DNA of 64,000 nt. It comes from Enterococcus rotai. Lineage in GTDB: Bacteria; Bacillota; Bacilli; Lactobacillales; Enterococcaceae. A program made the translations under genes and the position numbers. Every line of letters begins with the position of its first letter. Position 1 is the first letter of the stretch. Of this stretch, positions 52,527 through 64,000 are shown one piece after another. Where the stretch lies: positions 1,597,667 through 1,661,666 of the forward strand of contig NZ_CP013655.1 of the NCBI RefSeq assembly GCF_001465345.1, read 5' to 3'. The notes beneath the pieces are model-generated. The model ran no database searches, had not been told where the DNA came from, and worked only from the letters and a program-made list of their open reading frames with translations.

Positions 52527-54110
52527 ATGGCACACAAAGAAATGCGGACGATGATGCAAGGTGCAGCTATTTTAACGGTCGCATCGTTTATTGCCAAAGT
52601 GTTAAGTGCAGTTTATCGTGTGCCTTTTCAAAATCTAGTTGGTGATGAAGGTTTTTATGTCTACCAACAAGTGTATCCAATCTATGGTATTGCGATGACC
52701 TTAGCATTGTCAGGAATGCCGCAGTTTATTTCAAAAGTAGTAGCGGAGCAAGCAGATATTAGTGGGCAGAAAAAGGTTTTACAACAGCTGTTTCCCTTTG
52801 TTTTTGTGATTGCTGGTTTGTGTTGGGCGTTTTTCTTTTTAGGCAGTCATGAAATTGCCTTTATGATGGGAGACTATCGCTTAGCTTCTTTGATCCAAGT
52901 CGTTTCTTTTACATTCTTGTTGGTTCCTGTATTATCTTTTTATAGAGGGAATTTTCAAGGTCATTTATTGATGATCCCAAGCGCGGTTTCTCAAGTAATG
53001 GAACAAATTGTTCGAGTAGGTGTGATCTTGATTGCGGCTTACTCTTTTAGTCAGTTTGGTTGGTCGGTGTATCAGACAGGAACGATCGCAATGGGTGGTG
53101 CGTTGTTAGGTGGGATTGTTGCTGCAGGGATTCTTTGGTATTATGATCGGAAAATCCGTGTAGGAAGTTCTGCGTATTTGACGCAATGGAAAGTTGAAAA
53201 AGGTTCCGGAAAACTATTTGGTCGTTTAGTCATAGAAGGTGGAATGGTATCGCTATACAGTGCTTTTTTGATTCTCTTTCAACTAATTGATTCATTTTTG
53301 ATTAAAAATTCCTTAGTCGCAGCAGGAATCAGTGATTCAGCGGCGAAAATAGATAAAGGTGTTTATGATCGAGGTCAGCCTTTAGTTCAATTAGGCTTGG
53401 TTGTTGCGCTAGCCTTAAGTTCAAGTTTTTTACCAGCGTTAACGAAGTATTTTATGAGTCGAGAAGAAGGTCGGTTTTTACAAGCAGCCAAAATATTTTT
53501 ACGGTTAACCACAACGATTGCAGCTGCTGCATCGATCGGGTTAGCATTATTACTTCCTTATATGAACTTTGCTTTGTTCAAAGATTATCAGGGAAACGGT
53601 GTTTTAGGTGTATATGTCTGTTCGATTGCTTTTATGGCAATTATCCAAGCCTATCAAAGTATCTTACAAAGTCAGAATCGCTTTGTCGTATCAATGGTAT
53701 CAGCAGGAATCGGCTTGTTGACGAAGCTCTTTTTGACGAGCCCCTTGACGTTTGCTTGGGGAACAATTGGAGCGAGCGTTTCAACCATTGCTGGGTTAGT
53801 CGCAACGCTATTTTTCCTGATCCTTTTTTCAAAAAAAGCAATCAATCAATTTGCTGTTGAAAATCATTTCTTTAGAAAGCTGATTATCAGTTTAGGATCG
53901 ATGGGATTTGTGTTACTCTGTTATCAAGGCGTGATTGCTCTATTTCTAGGAGTAGTTAGTCATCGTGGACAGGCGTTGTTGATCACCATCATCGGAGTTT
54001 TACTCGGTGGCGGAACATTTATTTATATCATCATCAAAATTAAACTATTTACAATTCGGGAATGGCTAACATTACCGTTTGGAGCAAAAATATTAAGAAT
54101 GAAGAGGTAA
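52527..54110 (+). CDS. MurJ/SpoVB-like polysaccharide or lipid II flippase (YabM family)
   Basis: 527 aa, ATG after CGGAGG. Fourteen hydrophobic helices of the MVF/MATE-like superfamily: [37 protein letters not shown] at the N-terminus is typical for SpoVB/YabM proteins. It likely flips undecaprenyl-linked precursors. Position after mfd corresponds to yabM in Bacillus; yabN and spoVT of Bacillus are absent. The next gene starts 4 nt on. Confidence 0.85.
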   Translation: MAHKEMRTMMQGAAILTVASFIAKVLSAVYRVPFQNLVGDEGFYVYQQVYPIYGIAMTLALSGMPQFISKVVAEQADISGQKKVLQQLFPFVFVIAGLCWAFFFLGSHEIAFMMGDYRLASLIQVVSFTFLLVPVLSFYRGNFQGHLLMIPSAVSQVMEQIVRVGVILIAAYSFSQFGWSVYQTGTIAMGGALLGGIVAAGILWYYDRKIRVGSSAYLTQWKVEKGSGKLFGRLVIEGGMVSLYSAFLILFQLIDSFLIKNSLVAAGISDSAAKIDKGVYDRGQPLVQLGLVVALALSSSFLPALTKYFMSREEGRFLQAAKIFLRLTTTIAAAASIGLALLLPYMNFALFKDYQGNGVLGVYVCSIAFMAIIQAYQSILQSQNRFVVSMVSAGIGLLTKLFLTSPLTFAWGTIGASVSTIAGLVATLFFLILFSKKAINQFAVENHFFRKLIISLGSMGFVLLCYQGVIALFLGVVSHRGQALLITIIGVLLGGGTFIYIIIKIKLFTIREWLTLPFGAKILRMKR

Positions 54111-54114
54111 GGGT

Positions 54115-54390
54115 ATGCGTTTAGACAAATTTTTAAAAGTTTCACGAATTATTAAAAGAAGACCTGTAGCCAAAGAAGTAGCAGACAAAGGCCGGATTCA
54201 GATCAATGGTATCCTAGCGAAATCATCAAGTAATGTCAAAATTGGCGATCAAGTCAAAATTCAATTTGGTAATAAAATCTTAGAAATCGAAGTTCTTGAA
54301 CTTCGTGATTCAACGAAAAAAGAAGATGCAGAAAAGATGTATCAGGTTGTTTCAGAGAAAAGAGTCGAAAATAGTGATAATTTAGATTAG
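54115..54390 (+). CDS. rqcP: S4-domain RNA-binding protein RqcP (YabO)
   Basis: 91 aa, ATG 4 nt after the flippase stop. S4 domain at residues 1-60: [38 protein letters not shown]. RqcP stabilises tRNA in the ribosome-associated quality control elongation cycle with RqcH. The acidic tail [16 protein letters not shown] is longer than in Bacillus. Downstream is the divIC promoter. Confidence 0.88.
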   Translation: MRLDKFLKVSRIIKRRPVAKEVADKGRIQINGILAKSSSNVKIGDQVKIQFGNKILEIEVLELRDSTKKEDAEKMYQVVSEKRVENSDNLD

Positions 54391-54416
54391 ACAAGCTTCT
54401 TAGATGTTGGTATAAT
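54388..54416 (+). promoter_or_regulatory. divIC promoter
   Basis: TAGACA (54388-54393), 17 bp, TATAAT (54411-54416); overlaps the end of rqcP. Confidence 0.7.
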
Positions 54417-54452
54417 AAGACAGACAAACCAAAAACGAGTGGAGCGGAAAAC

Positions 54453-54920
54453 ATGAGTAAAAAGAAAAAAGACGTGGAAAAAGTTGCTGCCTTAGATAAT
54501 GAGTATACTAAAGAACAGTATGCCGAATTTCAAAAACAGCAAAAGCAGCTGATTTTCAGACGCCGACGTCTGGCTGTTGTTTTTCTCGTGGCATTTGTGA
54601 TCTTTATCGTTTCGGGTATCCAGCTAATGCAAGACTATCAACAGTTGAATGCCTTTAAGAAACAGCAGGCAGAAGCCGTAGCTGAGTCAGCAGAAGCGGA
54701 TAAAAAGTTAAATCGATTGGAACAGGATGTTGCGCTTTTAAGAGATGACGATTATGTGGCGAAGCTTGCTCGTAGCCGTTTTTATGTCTCAAAAGAAGGC
54801 GAACAGATTTACAACATTCCAGAGTTAGGCGGAACGACTAGCTCTAGTAATGAGCAAAAACAATCAGGGCAAGAGAGTCAATCACAGTCTCATTCAACTG
54901 AAAAACAATCAGGCGAATAG
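54453..54920 (+). CDS. divIC: Septum formation initiator DivIC
   Basis: 155 aa, ATG with GAGCGG about 6 nt upstream. Basic cytoplasmic N-terminus, one transmembrane helix (about residues 44-66, RRLAVVFLVAFVIFIVSGIQLM), an extracellular coiled coil rich in Glu/Ala/Lys and the conserved DDDYVAKLARSRFYVSKEGEQIYNIPE patch. The Ser/Gln-rich tail is longer than usual. It joins FtsL and DivIB at the division septum. Confidence 0.9.
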   Translation: MSKKKKDVEKVAALDNEYTKEQYAEFQKQQKQLIFRRRRLAVVFLVAFVIFIVSGIQLMQDYQQLNAFKKQQAEAVAESAEADKKLNRLEQDVALLRDDDYVAKLARSRFYVSKEGEQIYNIPELGGTTSSSNEQKQSGQESQSQSHSTEKQSGE

Positions 54921-54963
54921 CTGCAGATATAATAGGGTAAATAATAGGAGGAACATTTTTTTT

Positions 54964-55440
54964 ATGTCAATTGAAGTAGGAGCTAAGTTGCCAGGAAAAG
55001 TGTCTGGTATCACTAATTTTGGTGCCTTCATCGATCTAGGTGAAGGAAAAACAGGGTTGGTTCACATTAGTGAAGTGTCAAATGGATTCGTGAAGGATAT
55101 CCATGATGTATTGACCGTAGGGGATGAAGTAACCGTAAAAGTTACCTCAGTCGGTGATGACGGTAAAGTAGGTTTATCGATTCGTAAAGCACAAGAACAA
55201 GCTGCAGAACCAAAGCGTGAATATCAACGTCGTGAGAACAATGACTATCAAGGCAATCGTGACCGTGGAACACGCCCAGCACCTAAAAAACAATTTACAA
55301 GAGCGCAACCAATGAACAACTCAAAACAAGATTTTGACTCATTGATGAGCTCATTCTTAAAAGATAGTGACGACCGTTTAACTTCTTTGAAGCGTAATAC
55401 AGAAGGTAAACGTGGCGGACGCGGTGGACGCCGTAACTAA
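54964..55440 (+). CDS. S1-domain RNA-binding protein (YabR-like)
   Basis: 158 aa from the ATG at 54964, behind AGGAGG; the longer frame begins inside divIC. One S1 domain (residues 1-75: GAKLPGKVSGITNFGAFIDLGEGKTGLVHISE) and an Arg/Asn/Gln-rich tail with GKRGGRGGRRN, typical of general stress protein 13 / YabR. Binds RNA or ribosome; role not defined. Confidence 0.87.
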   Translation: MSIEVGAKLPGKVSGITNFGAFIDLGEGKTGLVHISEVSNGFVKDIHDVLTVGDEVTVKVTSVGDDGKVGLSIRKAQEQAAEPKREYQRRENNDYQGNRDRGTRPAPKKQFTRAQPMNNSKQDFDSLMSSFLKDSDDRLTSLKRNTEGKRGGRGGRRN

Positions 55441-55449
55441 TAAATATCG

Positions 55450-55480
55450 AAGCTGAGCGAAAGCTCGGCTTTTGTGTTTT
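55450..55480 (+). terminator. Terminator after the S1-domain gene
   Basis: AAGCTGAGC-GAAA-GCTCGGCTT stem with a GNRA tetraloop, then TTGTGTTTT. Partial termination or processing is possible. Confidence 0.6.
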
Positions 55481-55527
55481 GAGCATTTTTTTCGGGTCTA
55501 TCAACTATGCAACCAAGAGGTGAGTAG

Positions 55528-56910
55528 ATGTTTCAAGAATTTTACAATCATTGTAAAAGAAATGAATACTGGCTACCAAAGCAAAAAATAGTACTGGCGA
55601 TTTCTGGCGGAGTAGATTCAATGGTTTTGTTGAGGCTTATGCAAATAGCTGCTGAAAAAGACCAGCTAGAATTAGCAGTCGCCCATATCAACCATGAGTT
55701 ACGGGGAGAATCCGAGGCAGAAGCGAAGTACCTGCAAAACTATTGTCAAGATCAAGGCATTTCTTACTATAGCAAAGTATGGGAAGAACCTGAGAAGACG
55801 AAAAATGTAGAAGCGCGGGCTCGCGAATTTCGCTATGATTTTTTCAAAGAAATTATGGAGAGAGAAAACTACCCTACGCTTATGACTGCTCATCATAGTG
55901 ATGATCAAGCTGAAACTATATTAATGAAACTAACGAGAGGTAGTGCGTTACCTAACTTAGTGGGAATTAGAGACGTACAGCTGTTTGGAACTGGGAAATT
56001 GATTCGTCCTTTTTTAATATTTTCTAAAGAAGAATTGATGCAGTTCGCTAAAAAATCAGGAATCGTTTATTTTGAAGATGATTCAAATAGGAGTGATACC
56101 TATTTGCGTAATCGCTTCAGAAATCAAATCGTGCCACTTTTGAAAAAAGAAAACCCAAAATTTTTGCAGCACATTATGGATTTTAGTGAACAAGTCTCAT
56201 TGGCTGATCAACTTATTCAGTCCGTGATAGAGCCAAAATATGAACGCTGGGTAGAAGCAACTACAGAAGGTTGGCAGGTCAAACTATCTGATTTGAAACG
56301 GGAGCAAAAAAGTATCCAAACATTTTTCCTAATGACGTTATTTCAACGAACAATCGTACCTAAAGGTGTAAAGATAAGCCAATCGCAGATTCAACAATTA
56401 TTGACAATGCTAGATCGTTCCGCTCCCCAGTTGTCATTAGATATGCAACAAGGTTGGCAGGCTGTAAAAGAATATGACACGCTATTACTGAAAAAAAAGC
56501 AACCTGTAAATCATGAGAGCCTATTTTATTTGAATGAAAACGAACACCTTTTTCTATCTGAAAAAGAATGGGTCGGTTTGGAAGTAACAGGGAAAACACT
56601 TGAGGTGCCTGAGTCTACTAAGGATTGGGCAGAATTTTCTTTGCTCATAAGTGGACAAACTGTTTTACCATTAACGATTCGTCGCCGAAAAAACGGGGAT
56701 AAAATCGCTTTGACTCCAGAGCTGACAAAGCGCTTGAAGCGGATATTTATCGATCGTAAAATACCTAATTCGATCAGAGAGCAAGCATGGGTCGTTCTAT
56801 CAGGTCAAGAGCAGATTATTTGGATTCCACAATTTGTAAATTCCTATTTGAGTATTCCTAAAGAAACTGATAAAATACTCTACAGGCTCCTTTATAAAGT
56901 AAAACAGTAA
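55528..56910 (+). CDS. tilS: tRNA(Ile)-lysidine synthase
   Basis: 460 aa, ATG 7-8 nt after AGAGGTG. PP-loop ATPase motif VLAISGGVDSMVLL, then HINHELRGESEAEAKYL, TAHHSDDQAETILMKLTRGS and the C-terminal PLTIRRRKNGDKI substrate-binding part. It changes C34 of tRNA-Ile(CAU) to lysidine. Same position as in Bacillus. Confidence 0.95.
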   Translation: MFQEFYNHCKRNEYWLPKQKIVLAISGGVDSMVLLRLMQIAAEKDQLELAVAHINHELRGESEAEAKYLQNYCQDQGISYYSKVWEEPEKTKNVEARAREFRYDFFKEIMERENYPTLMTAHHSDDQAETILMKLTRGSALPNLVGIRDVQLFGTGKLIRPFLIFSKEELMQFAKKSGIVYFEDDSNRSDTYLRNRFRNQIVPLLKKENPKFLQHIMDFSEQVSLADQLIQSVIEPKYERWVEATTEGWQVKLSDLKREQKSIQTFFLMTLFQRTIVPKGVKISQSQIQQLLTMLDRSAPQLSLDMQQGWQAVKEYDTLLLKKKQPVNHESLFYLNENEHLFLSEKEWVGLEVTGKTLEVPESTKDWAEFSLLISGQTVLPLTIRRRKNGDKIALTPELTKRLKRIFIDRKIPNSIREQAWVVLSGQEQIIWIPQFVNSYLSIPKETDKILYRLLYKVKQ

Positions 56911-57112
56911 AAACTAAAAAATACTGTTATTCAAAGAAGCAAAAGAACATAAAAAATCAGAAACAACGATTTAAAAGTCAGAGAAAAAATGATTGCTCAT
57001 GAAAGCATATCTGTTTAGGGCAAGGAAACACACTATCGTTTCGACTCTATCTACCTCTCAGGAGAAACTGCAAGGAGTTAAAGGTCGAACTTATAAGGAA
57101 AGGGAGAGCAAT

Positions 57113-57658
57113 ATGTTAGAGAAAGATATTAAACAAGTCTTGATTACGAAAGAACAAATTCTTGAAAAATCAGCTGAACTTGGCAAAAGACTAACAGAAG
57201 ATTATCAAGGTAAAAATCCGTTAGTGATCGGTATTTTAAAAGGTGCGATACCTTTCATGGCTGATATCACACGTTGCATCGATACGCATTTAGAAATGGA
57301 CTTTATGGCTGTGTCTAGTTACGGTAACGCAACTGTATCTTCCGGTGAAGTAAAAATCATCAAAGATTTAGATACAAATGTTGAAGGACGTGATATCTTG
57401 ATCGTAGAAGATATTATTGACAGTGGCCGTACGTTAGCTTATCTCGTAGATTTATTTAAATATAGAAAAGCAGCATCTGTGAAAATCGTCACCCTATTGG
57501 ATAAACCAGAAGGTCGTGTCGTTGATATCGTTGCAGATTACGTTGGTTTTGATGTACCGAACGAATTTGTTGTAGGATATGGATTGGATTATGCAGAAGC
57601 ATACCGAAATCTCCCTTATGTAGGCGTATTAAAACCTGAAATCTACGAATCAAATTAA
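57113..57658 (+). CDS. hpt: Hypoxanthine-guanine phosphoribosyltransferase
   Basis: 181 aa from the ATG at 57113, about 6 nt after GGGAGAG; the longer frame includes non-conserved sequence. PRPP motif [29 protein letters not shown] and [30 protein letters not shown] are the family regions. Purine salvage. Between tilS and ftsH as in other Firmicutes. Confidence 0.95.
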   Translation: MLEKDIKQVLITKEQILEKSAELGKRLTEDYQGKNPLVIGILKGAIPFMADITRCIDTHLEMDFMAVSSYGNATVSSGEVKIIKDLDTNVEGRDILIVEDIIDSGRTLAYLVDLFKYRKAASVKIVTLLDKPEGRVVDIVADYVGFDVPNEFVVGYGLDYAEAYRNLPYVGVLKPEIYESN

Positions 57659-57755
57659 TATCTCTCTTAGATTTAGTTATGTTACAATGTAAAGGTCAGA
57701 ATTGATAAAATAAACCGTAAAATTAATTACGAGCAGCAGTCAAAGGAGGACAGGC

Positions 57756-59918
57756 ATGAATAAAAAGAATGGCGGCATGAAAAATGGCCTATATTATGTA
57801 TTGCTGATTTTGGCGATGGTCATGGTTGTATATTTCATTTTTGGAAATAACAATCCTCAATCACCAGATATCGAATACTCGACTTTCAGTACTCAATTAG
57901 AGGAAGGCAAAGTCAAAGAACTGACGATCCAACCAACAAATGGTGTGTTTAAAATCACAGGTCAGTACAAAGAAAAACAAGAAATCAAAAACACTGGCGG
58001 TCTTTCTTTATGGGGATCAACAGAAGTTTCGACAAAATCATTTACAACAATCGTCCTACCGAGTGATATTACATTATCAGGTATCCAAGATATGGCGAAA
58101 GACAACAATGTAAAACTTACCGTAAAAGAACAATCAACAAGTGGTGCTTGGCTGTCTATCTTGTTTAGTTTCTTACCGATCGTATTGTTCATCTTCCTAT
58201 TCTATATGATGATGGGACAACAAGGCGGCGGTGGCGGTGGTGGCGGCCGTGTCATGAACTTCGGTAAATCAAAAGCCAAAGAAGCAGACAAAAAAGCCAA
58301 CCGTGTACGCTTCTCTGATGTAGCAGGAGCTGAAGAAGAAAAACAAGAATTAGTTGAAGTGGTTGAGTTCTTAAAAGATCCTCGCCGTTTCGTTGAATTA
58401 GGTGCTCGCATACCAGCAGGTGTTCTATTAGAAGGACCTCCAGGAACAGGTAAAACATTACTTGCTAAAGCTGTTGCCGGTGAAGCAGGCGTACCGTTTT
58501 ACTCTATCTCAGGTTCAGACTTCGTTGAAATGTTTGTCGGTGTCGGTGCAAGCCGTGTCCGTGATTTGTTTGAAACAGCGAAGAAAAATGCTCCAGCGAT
58601 CATCTTTATCGATGAAATCGATGCAGTAGGTCGTCAACGTGGTGCCGGTATGGGCGGAGGACACGATGAACGTGAACAAACTCTTAACCAATTACTTGTT
58701 GAAATGGATGGATTTGATGGTAACGAAGGTGTTATTGTTGTTGCCGCAACCAACCGTTCAGACGTGTTAGATCCAGCCTTGTTACGTCCAGGTCGTTTTG
58801 ATCGTCAAATTTTAGTAGGTCGTCCTGATGTGAAAGGCCGTGAAGCAATCCTTAAAGTTCATGCCCGAAACAAACCATTGGCTGACGATGTTGATTTAAA
58901 AGTCGTGGCACAACAAACACCAGGTTTTGCTGGTGCTGATTTAGAAAACGTCTTAAACGAAGCGGCTCTAGTTGCTGCTCGTCGTAATAAGAAGAAAATC
59001 GATGCATCCGATGTGGATGAAGCAGAAGATCGCGTTATTGCAGGACCTGCGAAAAAAGATCGTGTCATCAACAAAAAAGAACGCGAAATGGTTGCTTACC
59101 ACGAAGCTGGACATACAATTGTCGGTTTAGTCTTAAGCCGTGCTCGTGTTGTTCATAAAGTAACGATCATTCCTCGTGGTCGCGCTGGTGGTTACATGAT
59201 CGCTTTACCAAAAGAAGATCAATTCTTAATGACTAGAGAAGACATGTTTGAACAAATCGTTGGTTTACTTGGTGGTCGTACAGCTGAAGAAATTATCTTC
59301 AATGTTCAATCAACAGGTGCATCTAATGACTTTGAACAAGCGACTGGGATTGCCCGTAGCATGGTAACCGAATATGGAATGAGCGACAAATTAGGTCCAG
59401 TTCAATATGAAGGAAACCATCAAGTCTTTGTTGGTCGTGATTATGGTCAAACAAAAGCGTACTCAGAACAAGTAGCATTTGAAATCGATCAAGAAGTACG
59501 TCGCATCTTGATGGAAGCTCATGACAAAGCACGTGAAATCATCGAAGCTCACCGTGCGCAACACAAACTGATTGCTGAAAAACTGTTGGAATTCGAAACA
59601 TTAGATGCCCGCAGTATCAAATCATTGTTTGAAGAAGGCGTTATGCCTCAAGACGTTATTGATAGCCAATTTCCTAGTGAGAAAGCTCAAACGTTTGAGG
59701 AAGCAAAACGTGCACTAGAAGAAAAAGATGCACAAAGACAAGCTGAAGAAAAACAAGATTTTGAAGAAGCAAAAAAAGAATTACATGACGAAGCAGAAGA
59801 AGTAAAAGCGGACAGCGAAAAAACAGAAGAGAAAGTTCAATCGGAAGTAAAATCTGAAGATGAACATAAGAATGATTCTGAATATGACCGTAACAACTTT
59901 GATGATCGTTACAAATAA
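57756..59918 (+). CDS. ftsH: ATP-dependent zinc metalloprotease FtsH
   Basis: 720 aa, ATG after AAAGGAGG. Two N-terminal transmembrane helices (about 10-30 and 128-152) flank an extracellular domain. AAA+ domain: Walker [46 protein letters not shown] with [10 protein letters not shown]. Protease: HEAGH and the second zinc Asp region. The tail from about 640 is unusually long, acidic and Glu/Lys-rich, ending [10 protein letters not shown]. It degrades misfolded membrane proteins. Confidence 0.97.
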   Translation: MNKKNGGMKNGLYYVLLILAMVMVVYFIFGNNNPQSPDIEYSTFSTQLEEGKVKELTIQPTNGVFKITGQYKEKQEIKNTGGLSLWGSTEVSTKSFTTIVLPSDITLSGIQDMAKDNNVKLTVKEQSTSGAWLSILFSFLPIVLFIFLFYMMMGQQGGGGGGGGRVMNFGKSKAKEADKKANRVRFSDVAGAEEEKQELVEVVEFLKDPRRFVELGARIPAGVLLEGPPGTGKTLLAKAVAGEAGVPFYSISGSDFVEMFVGVGASRVRDLFETAKKNAPAIIFIDEIDAVGRQRGAGMGGGHDEREQTLNQLLVEMDGFDGNEGVIVVAATNRSDVLDPALLRPGRFDRQILVGRPDVKGREAILKVHARNKPLADDVDLKVVAQQTPGFAGADLENVLNEAALVAARRNKKKIDASDVDEAEDRVIAGPAKKDRVINKKEREMVAYHEAGHTIVGLVLSRARVVHKVTIIPRGRAGGYMIALPKEDQFLMTREDMFEQIVGLLGGRTAEEIIFNVQSTGASNDFEQATGIARSMVTEYGMSDKLGPVQYEGNHQVFVGRDYGQTKAYSEQVAFEIDQEVRRILMEAHDKAREIIEAHRAQHKLIAEKLLEFETLDARSIKSLFEEGVMPQDVIDSQFPSEKAQTFEEAKRALEEKDAQRQAEEKQDFEEAKKELHDEAEEVKADSEKTEEKVQSEVKSEDEHKNDSEYDRNNFDDRYK

Positions 59919-59925
59919 GACACCT

Positions 59926-59957
59926 AGAGCATCCCTTTTACGGGGTGCTCTTTTCTT
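59926..59957 (+). terminator. ftsH terminator
   Basis: AGAGCATCCC / GGGGTGCTCT stem then TTTTC. Confidence 0.8.
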
Positions 59958-60051
59958 GAAGTTGAAATTATTTAGTTGAAAAAAAGACTAAACCCTAGTA
60001 TTATCTGATAATGAGTCAGAAAAAGTCCCAAGTGAGAAGAGGAAAATAAAA

Positions 60052-60948
60052 ATGGAAGATTACTTAGTTAAAGCATTATGTTATGAAGGATCGATTCGCG
60101 CTTATGCAGTTTGCGCAACAAATACAATATCAGAAGCACAAAAACGTCATGATACATGGAGCTCGTCAACTGCTGCATTAGGCAGAACAATGGTAGGCGC
60201 TTTACTACTGGGAGCAACATTAAAAGGCGAAGATAAATTAACAGTAAAAGTTCAAGGAAATGGACCAGCAGGAAGTATTGTTGTCGATAGCGACGGCAGT
60301 GGTAACACTAAAGGCTACATAAAGAATCCCCACGTGAGTTTAACGCTAAACGAAAGCGGTAAAATCGACGTTCGCGGAGCAGTAGGAACAGAAGGGATTT
60401 TCACTGTAATCAAGGATTTAGGTTTAAAAGAAACATTCTCAGGACAAACACCGATCGTTTCTGGTGAAATTGGTGAAGACTTCACCTACTTTATGGCTGT
60501 TTCTGAACAAATACCGTCTGCAATCGGGTTAAGTGTCTTGGTTGATACAGATGAAAGTGTCAAAGCGGCAGGTGGCTTTATGATCCAAGTAATGCCAGGT
60601 GCAGATGAAAAAACAATTGATTTTATTGAACAACGTTTACAAGAAGTACCGATGATTTCTCGCTTGATCGACGAAGGAGAGTCGCCAGAGGGAATCTTAG
60701 AACGCCTTCTTGGTAAAGATGAAATCGAAATTTTAGAAAAAATGCCTGTTCAATTCAATTGTAATTGCTCAAAAGAAAAATTTGGCACAGCAATCATCGC
60801 TGTTGGTTTAGATGAAATCAATGCAATGATCGAAGAAGATCATGGAGCAGAAGCTGTTTGTCAATTTTGTGGGAACAAGTATCATTATAGTGAAGAGGAT
60901 CTAATTGAGTTAAGAGATGAAGCAATCAAAAATACTCGTGAAAAGTAG
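60052..60948 (+). CDS. hslO: Redox-regulated chaperone Hsp33
   Basis: 298 aa, ATG after GAGGAAA. N-terminal chaperone domain ([26 protein letters not shown]) and a C-terminal zinc centre CNC...CQFC ([10 protein letters not shown] and [11 protein letters not shown]). Oxidation of these cysteines releases zinc and turns on holdase activity. 12 nt before dusB. Confidence 0.95.
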   Translation: MEDYLVKALCYEGSIRAYAVCATNTISEAQKRHDTWSSSTAALGRTMVGALLLGATLKGEDKLTVKVQGNGPAGSIVVDSDGSGNTKGYIKNPHVSLTLNESGKIDVRGAVGTEGIFTVIKDLGLKETFSGQTPIVSGEIGEDFTYFMAVSEQIPSAIGLSVLVDTDESVKAAGGFMIQVMPGADEKTIDFIEQRLQEVPMISRLIDEGESPEGILERLLGKDEIEILEKMPVQFNCNCSKEKFGTAIIAVGLDEINAMIEEDHGAEAVCQFCGNKYHYSEEDLIELRDEAIKNTREK

Positions 60949-60960
60949 GAGAGTTACGCT

Positions 60961-61965
60961 ATGTGGAAAATAGGAAATGTTGAAATTCCAAATCGCGTTG
61001 TAGTAGCGCCTATGGCTGGTATCAGCAATGCTGCTTTTCGTGTAACCGTTAAAGAATTTGGGGCAGGTTTAGTTGTCTGTGAAATGATTAGTGATAAAGG
61101 AATCCAACAACGAAACAAAAAAACATTAGATATGCTCTATATAGATGAAAAAGAATACCCATTAAGCGTACAAATCTTTGGTGGGGATAAAGAGAATTTA
61201 GTAGAAGCAGCAAAATTTGTGGAAGAAAACACTAAAGCTGCAATCATTGATATCAATATGGGGTGTCCAGTAAATAAAGTGATCAAAGCTGAAGCAGGTG
61301 CAAAATGGCTTTTAGATCCGAATAAAGTTTATGAAATGGTGGATGCTGTTTCTTCTGCAATAGACTTACCTGTTACAGTAAAAATGCGAACTGGTTGGGA
61401 TGAAGAACATCTATTTGCTGTTGAAAATGCCTTGGCAGCCGAAAAAGCAGGAGCTTCGGCTATTGCTATGCACGGTCGTACAAGAGTTCAAATGTATGAA
61501 GGGCAAGCAAACTGGGATGTATTAAAAGAAGTCAAGCAGCACCTAACGATTCCATTTATGGGCAATGGTGATGTTCGTACACCAGAAGATGCAAAACGAA
61601 TGCTTGAATATGTCGGAGCAGATGGCGTTATGATCGGTCGGGCAGCTTTAGGCAATCCTTGGATGATTCAACGGACGAAAGAGTATCTTGAGACAGGCGA
61701 GTTGATGCCAGAACCAACACCACGTGAAAAAATAGAAACAGCCAAAGTACATCTACAGCGTTTAGTTGATTTAAAGGGAGAAAAAATCGCTACGAGAGAA
61801 TTTCGTCAACATGCCTCATATTATCTAAAAGGAATCCCTCGTGCAGCTAAAGTGAAAGTTGCTATCAATCAAGCTGAGACTCAGCAAATGATGATCGATT
61901 TACTAGATGCATTTGAAGAAAAAGCAGAAAAGCATGCAGAAAAAGAAATAATCGAAACAATCTAA
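60961..61965 (+). CDS. dusB: tRNA-dihydrouridine synthase B
   Basis: 334 aa, ATG with AGGAG 10 nt upstream. TIM-barrel FMN enzyme: VVAPMAGISNAAFR, the catalytic Cys in INMGCPVNKVIKAEAGAKWL, KMRTGWDEEH, and FMGNGDVRTPEDAKRML with the FMN phosphate site. It reduces uridine in the tRNA D-loop. It shares a transcript with hslO. Confidence 0.95.
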   Translation: MWKIGNVEIPNRVVVAPMAGISNAAFRVTVKEFGAGLVVCEMISDKGIQQRNKKTLDMLYIDEKEYPLSVQIFGGDKENLVEAAKFVEENTKAAIIDINMGCPVNKVIKAEAGAKWLLDPNKVYEMVDAVSSAIDLPVTVKMRTGWDEEHLFAVENALAAEKAGASAIAMHGRTRVQMYEGQANWDVLKEVKQHLTIPFMGNGDVRTPEDAKRMLEYVGADGVMIGRAALGNPWMIQRTKEYLETGELMPEPTPREKIETAKVHLQRLVDLKGEKIATREFRQHASYYLKGIPRAAKVKVAINQAETQQMMIDLLDAFEEKAEKHAEKEIIETI

Positions 61966-61966
61966 T

Positions 61967-62008
61967 AAAAAAAGCAGGCTGAAACTAAAATACGGCTTGC
62001 TTTTTTTC
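61967..62008 (+). terminator. dusB terminator
   Basis: AAAAGCAGGC / GCTTGCTTTTTTT, imperfect stem with a long loop and strong T tract. Confidence 0.65.
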
Positions 62009-62038
62009 GTTTTAATGTGGCATTATAAGGGTATGTGA

Positions 62039-63556
<1,518 letters not shown>

Positions 63557-63562
63557 AAAGTC

Positions 63563-63602
63563 AAAGGGCAGATTGTTTCCTGATAATCTGCCCTTTTTTA
63601 TT
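63563..63602 (+). terminator. lysS terminator
   Basis: AAAGGGCAGATT / AATCTGCCCTTT, 12-bp stem, then TTTATTTT. Confidence 0.95.
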
Positions 63603-63727
63603 TTCTGAAAAATACTAAGAAAAACGCAATGAATACCTATCCTAAAAGGTGAAAAACGAACAATAAAGAACAAAAGTAATAAAACAATCGGTAATGAAAA
63701 AAACTTTCAAAAAAGTGCAAGTTTTAG

Positions 63728-63756
63728 TTGACCTACGCCTAGAATCTTGGTATATT
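63728..63756 (+). promoter_or_regulatory. rRNA operon-type promoter P1
   Basis: TTGACC (63728-63733), 17 bp, TATATT (63751-63756), followed by TTGTCGCAAG about 15 nt later. Confidence 0.75.
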
Positions 63757-63853
63757 ATATCTTGTCGCAAGGCACCGAGGAAACACGCCAAACGATGAAG
63801 ATAATATAACAGCTTAAGTTTGAAAAAAACTTTTGCAATCAGTAAAATAGTTG

Positions 63854-63882
63854 TTGACAAGCAGCTGTTAACCTGATAAACT
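63854..63882 (+). promoter_or_regulatory. rRNA operon-type promoter P2
   Basis: TTGACA (63854-63859), 17 bp, TAAACT (63877-63882), again followed by TTGTCGCAAG. The flanking sequence (TTGAAAAAAACTT before, CCTGATAAA at the -10) repeats in P3. Confidence 0.8.
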
Positions 63883-63973
63883 AGTGAAGTTGTCGCAAGA
63901 AACAAAGACAGCTAAACGAGAATAGAATAACAATTCGAGTTTGAAAAAACTTGGAAAATCAGGAAGAAAGTTG

Positions 63974-64000
63974 TTGACAAATAACAAACAACCTGATAAA
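63974..64000 (+). promoter_or_regulatory. rRNA operon-type promoter P3 (cut by window end)
   Basis: TTGACA (63974-63979), 17 bp, TAAA at the last four bases. Exactly 120 bp after P2 with the same flanks, so the array continues past the window and most likely leads into a 16S rRNA gene. Confidence 0.7.

Overview
The window looks like a low-GC Firmicute chromosome, most probably an Enterococcus related to E. faecalis. Three things point there. The gene order pth, mfd, flippase, rqcP, divIC, S1-domain protein, tilS, hpt, ftsH, hslO, dusB, lysS and then rRNA promoters is the order found near the origin in Enterococcus and Bacillus. The fatty-acid genes fabI / fabO-fabN have the arrangement described in E. 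faecalis. Surface proteins, an Mga-type regulator and a TxpA/holin-like type I toxin fit the genus. Species was not determined. No tRNA, rRNA body, CRISPR array, insertion sequence or prophage was seen.

Layout. 1-4.2 kb: a surface-protein locus with an Ig-repeat adhesin cut by the window edge, a degenerate secreted Ig protein and an Mga-like regulator. 4.2-5 kb: an unlisted 33-aa cationic amphipathic peptide on the minus strand, then an attenuator-like leader with a small upstream ORF. 5-11.3 kb: an ABC-F ATPase, an orphan NAD-binding fragment, a GNAT enzyme, an XRE regulator, a PadR / DUF1700 / truncated-third-gene operon and an acyltransferase. 11.3-14 kb: fabI, divergent from fabO-fabN, with a FabT-type palindrome. 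14-24.1 kb: a PucR regulator divergent from a catabolic operon with all three oxamate-carbamoyltransferase-like subunits (AllH, AllF, AllG), an ankyrin/TPR protein, an NCS1 permease, a CDA-fold deaminase and carbamate kinase. This operon should drain a carbamoyl compound to ATP, but it lacks the allantoin-specific enzymes.

24-32.5 kb: efp, a CPA2 antiporter, a POT peptide transporter, a DUF1722 protein, an FAD amine oxidase, a peptide-binding lipoprotein and a C45-type acyltransferase/hydrolase. 32.5-33.2 kb: a type I toxin-antitoxin locus. 33.2-37.4 kb: MoxR / DUF58 / transglutaminase operon. 37.6-42.6 kb: a zinc-free alcohol-dehydrogenase-like reductase, an LRR-MucBP LPXTG protein, queG and a small membrane protein. 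42.7-46.6 kb: a sirtuin, an acetyltransferase-chorismate mutase fusion, niaR and an aldehyde dehydrogenase with a perfect cre site. 46.7-47.7 kb: ldh with a Rex-like site on its promoter. 48-63.6 kb: the conserved housekeeping block. 63.7-64 kb: three tandem rRNA-type promoters.

The most striking structure not explained by genes is a family of about 95-nt hairpins in two arrays (two copies before the allF-like gene, three copies after mfd). Stem sequences differ between copies but base pairing is kept by compensatory changes. The other strong leads are the reduced carbamoyl-transfer operon with its ankyrin/TPR gene, the acetyltransferase-chorismate mutase fusion, the unannotated 33-aa peptide and the ABC-F leader.
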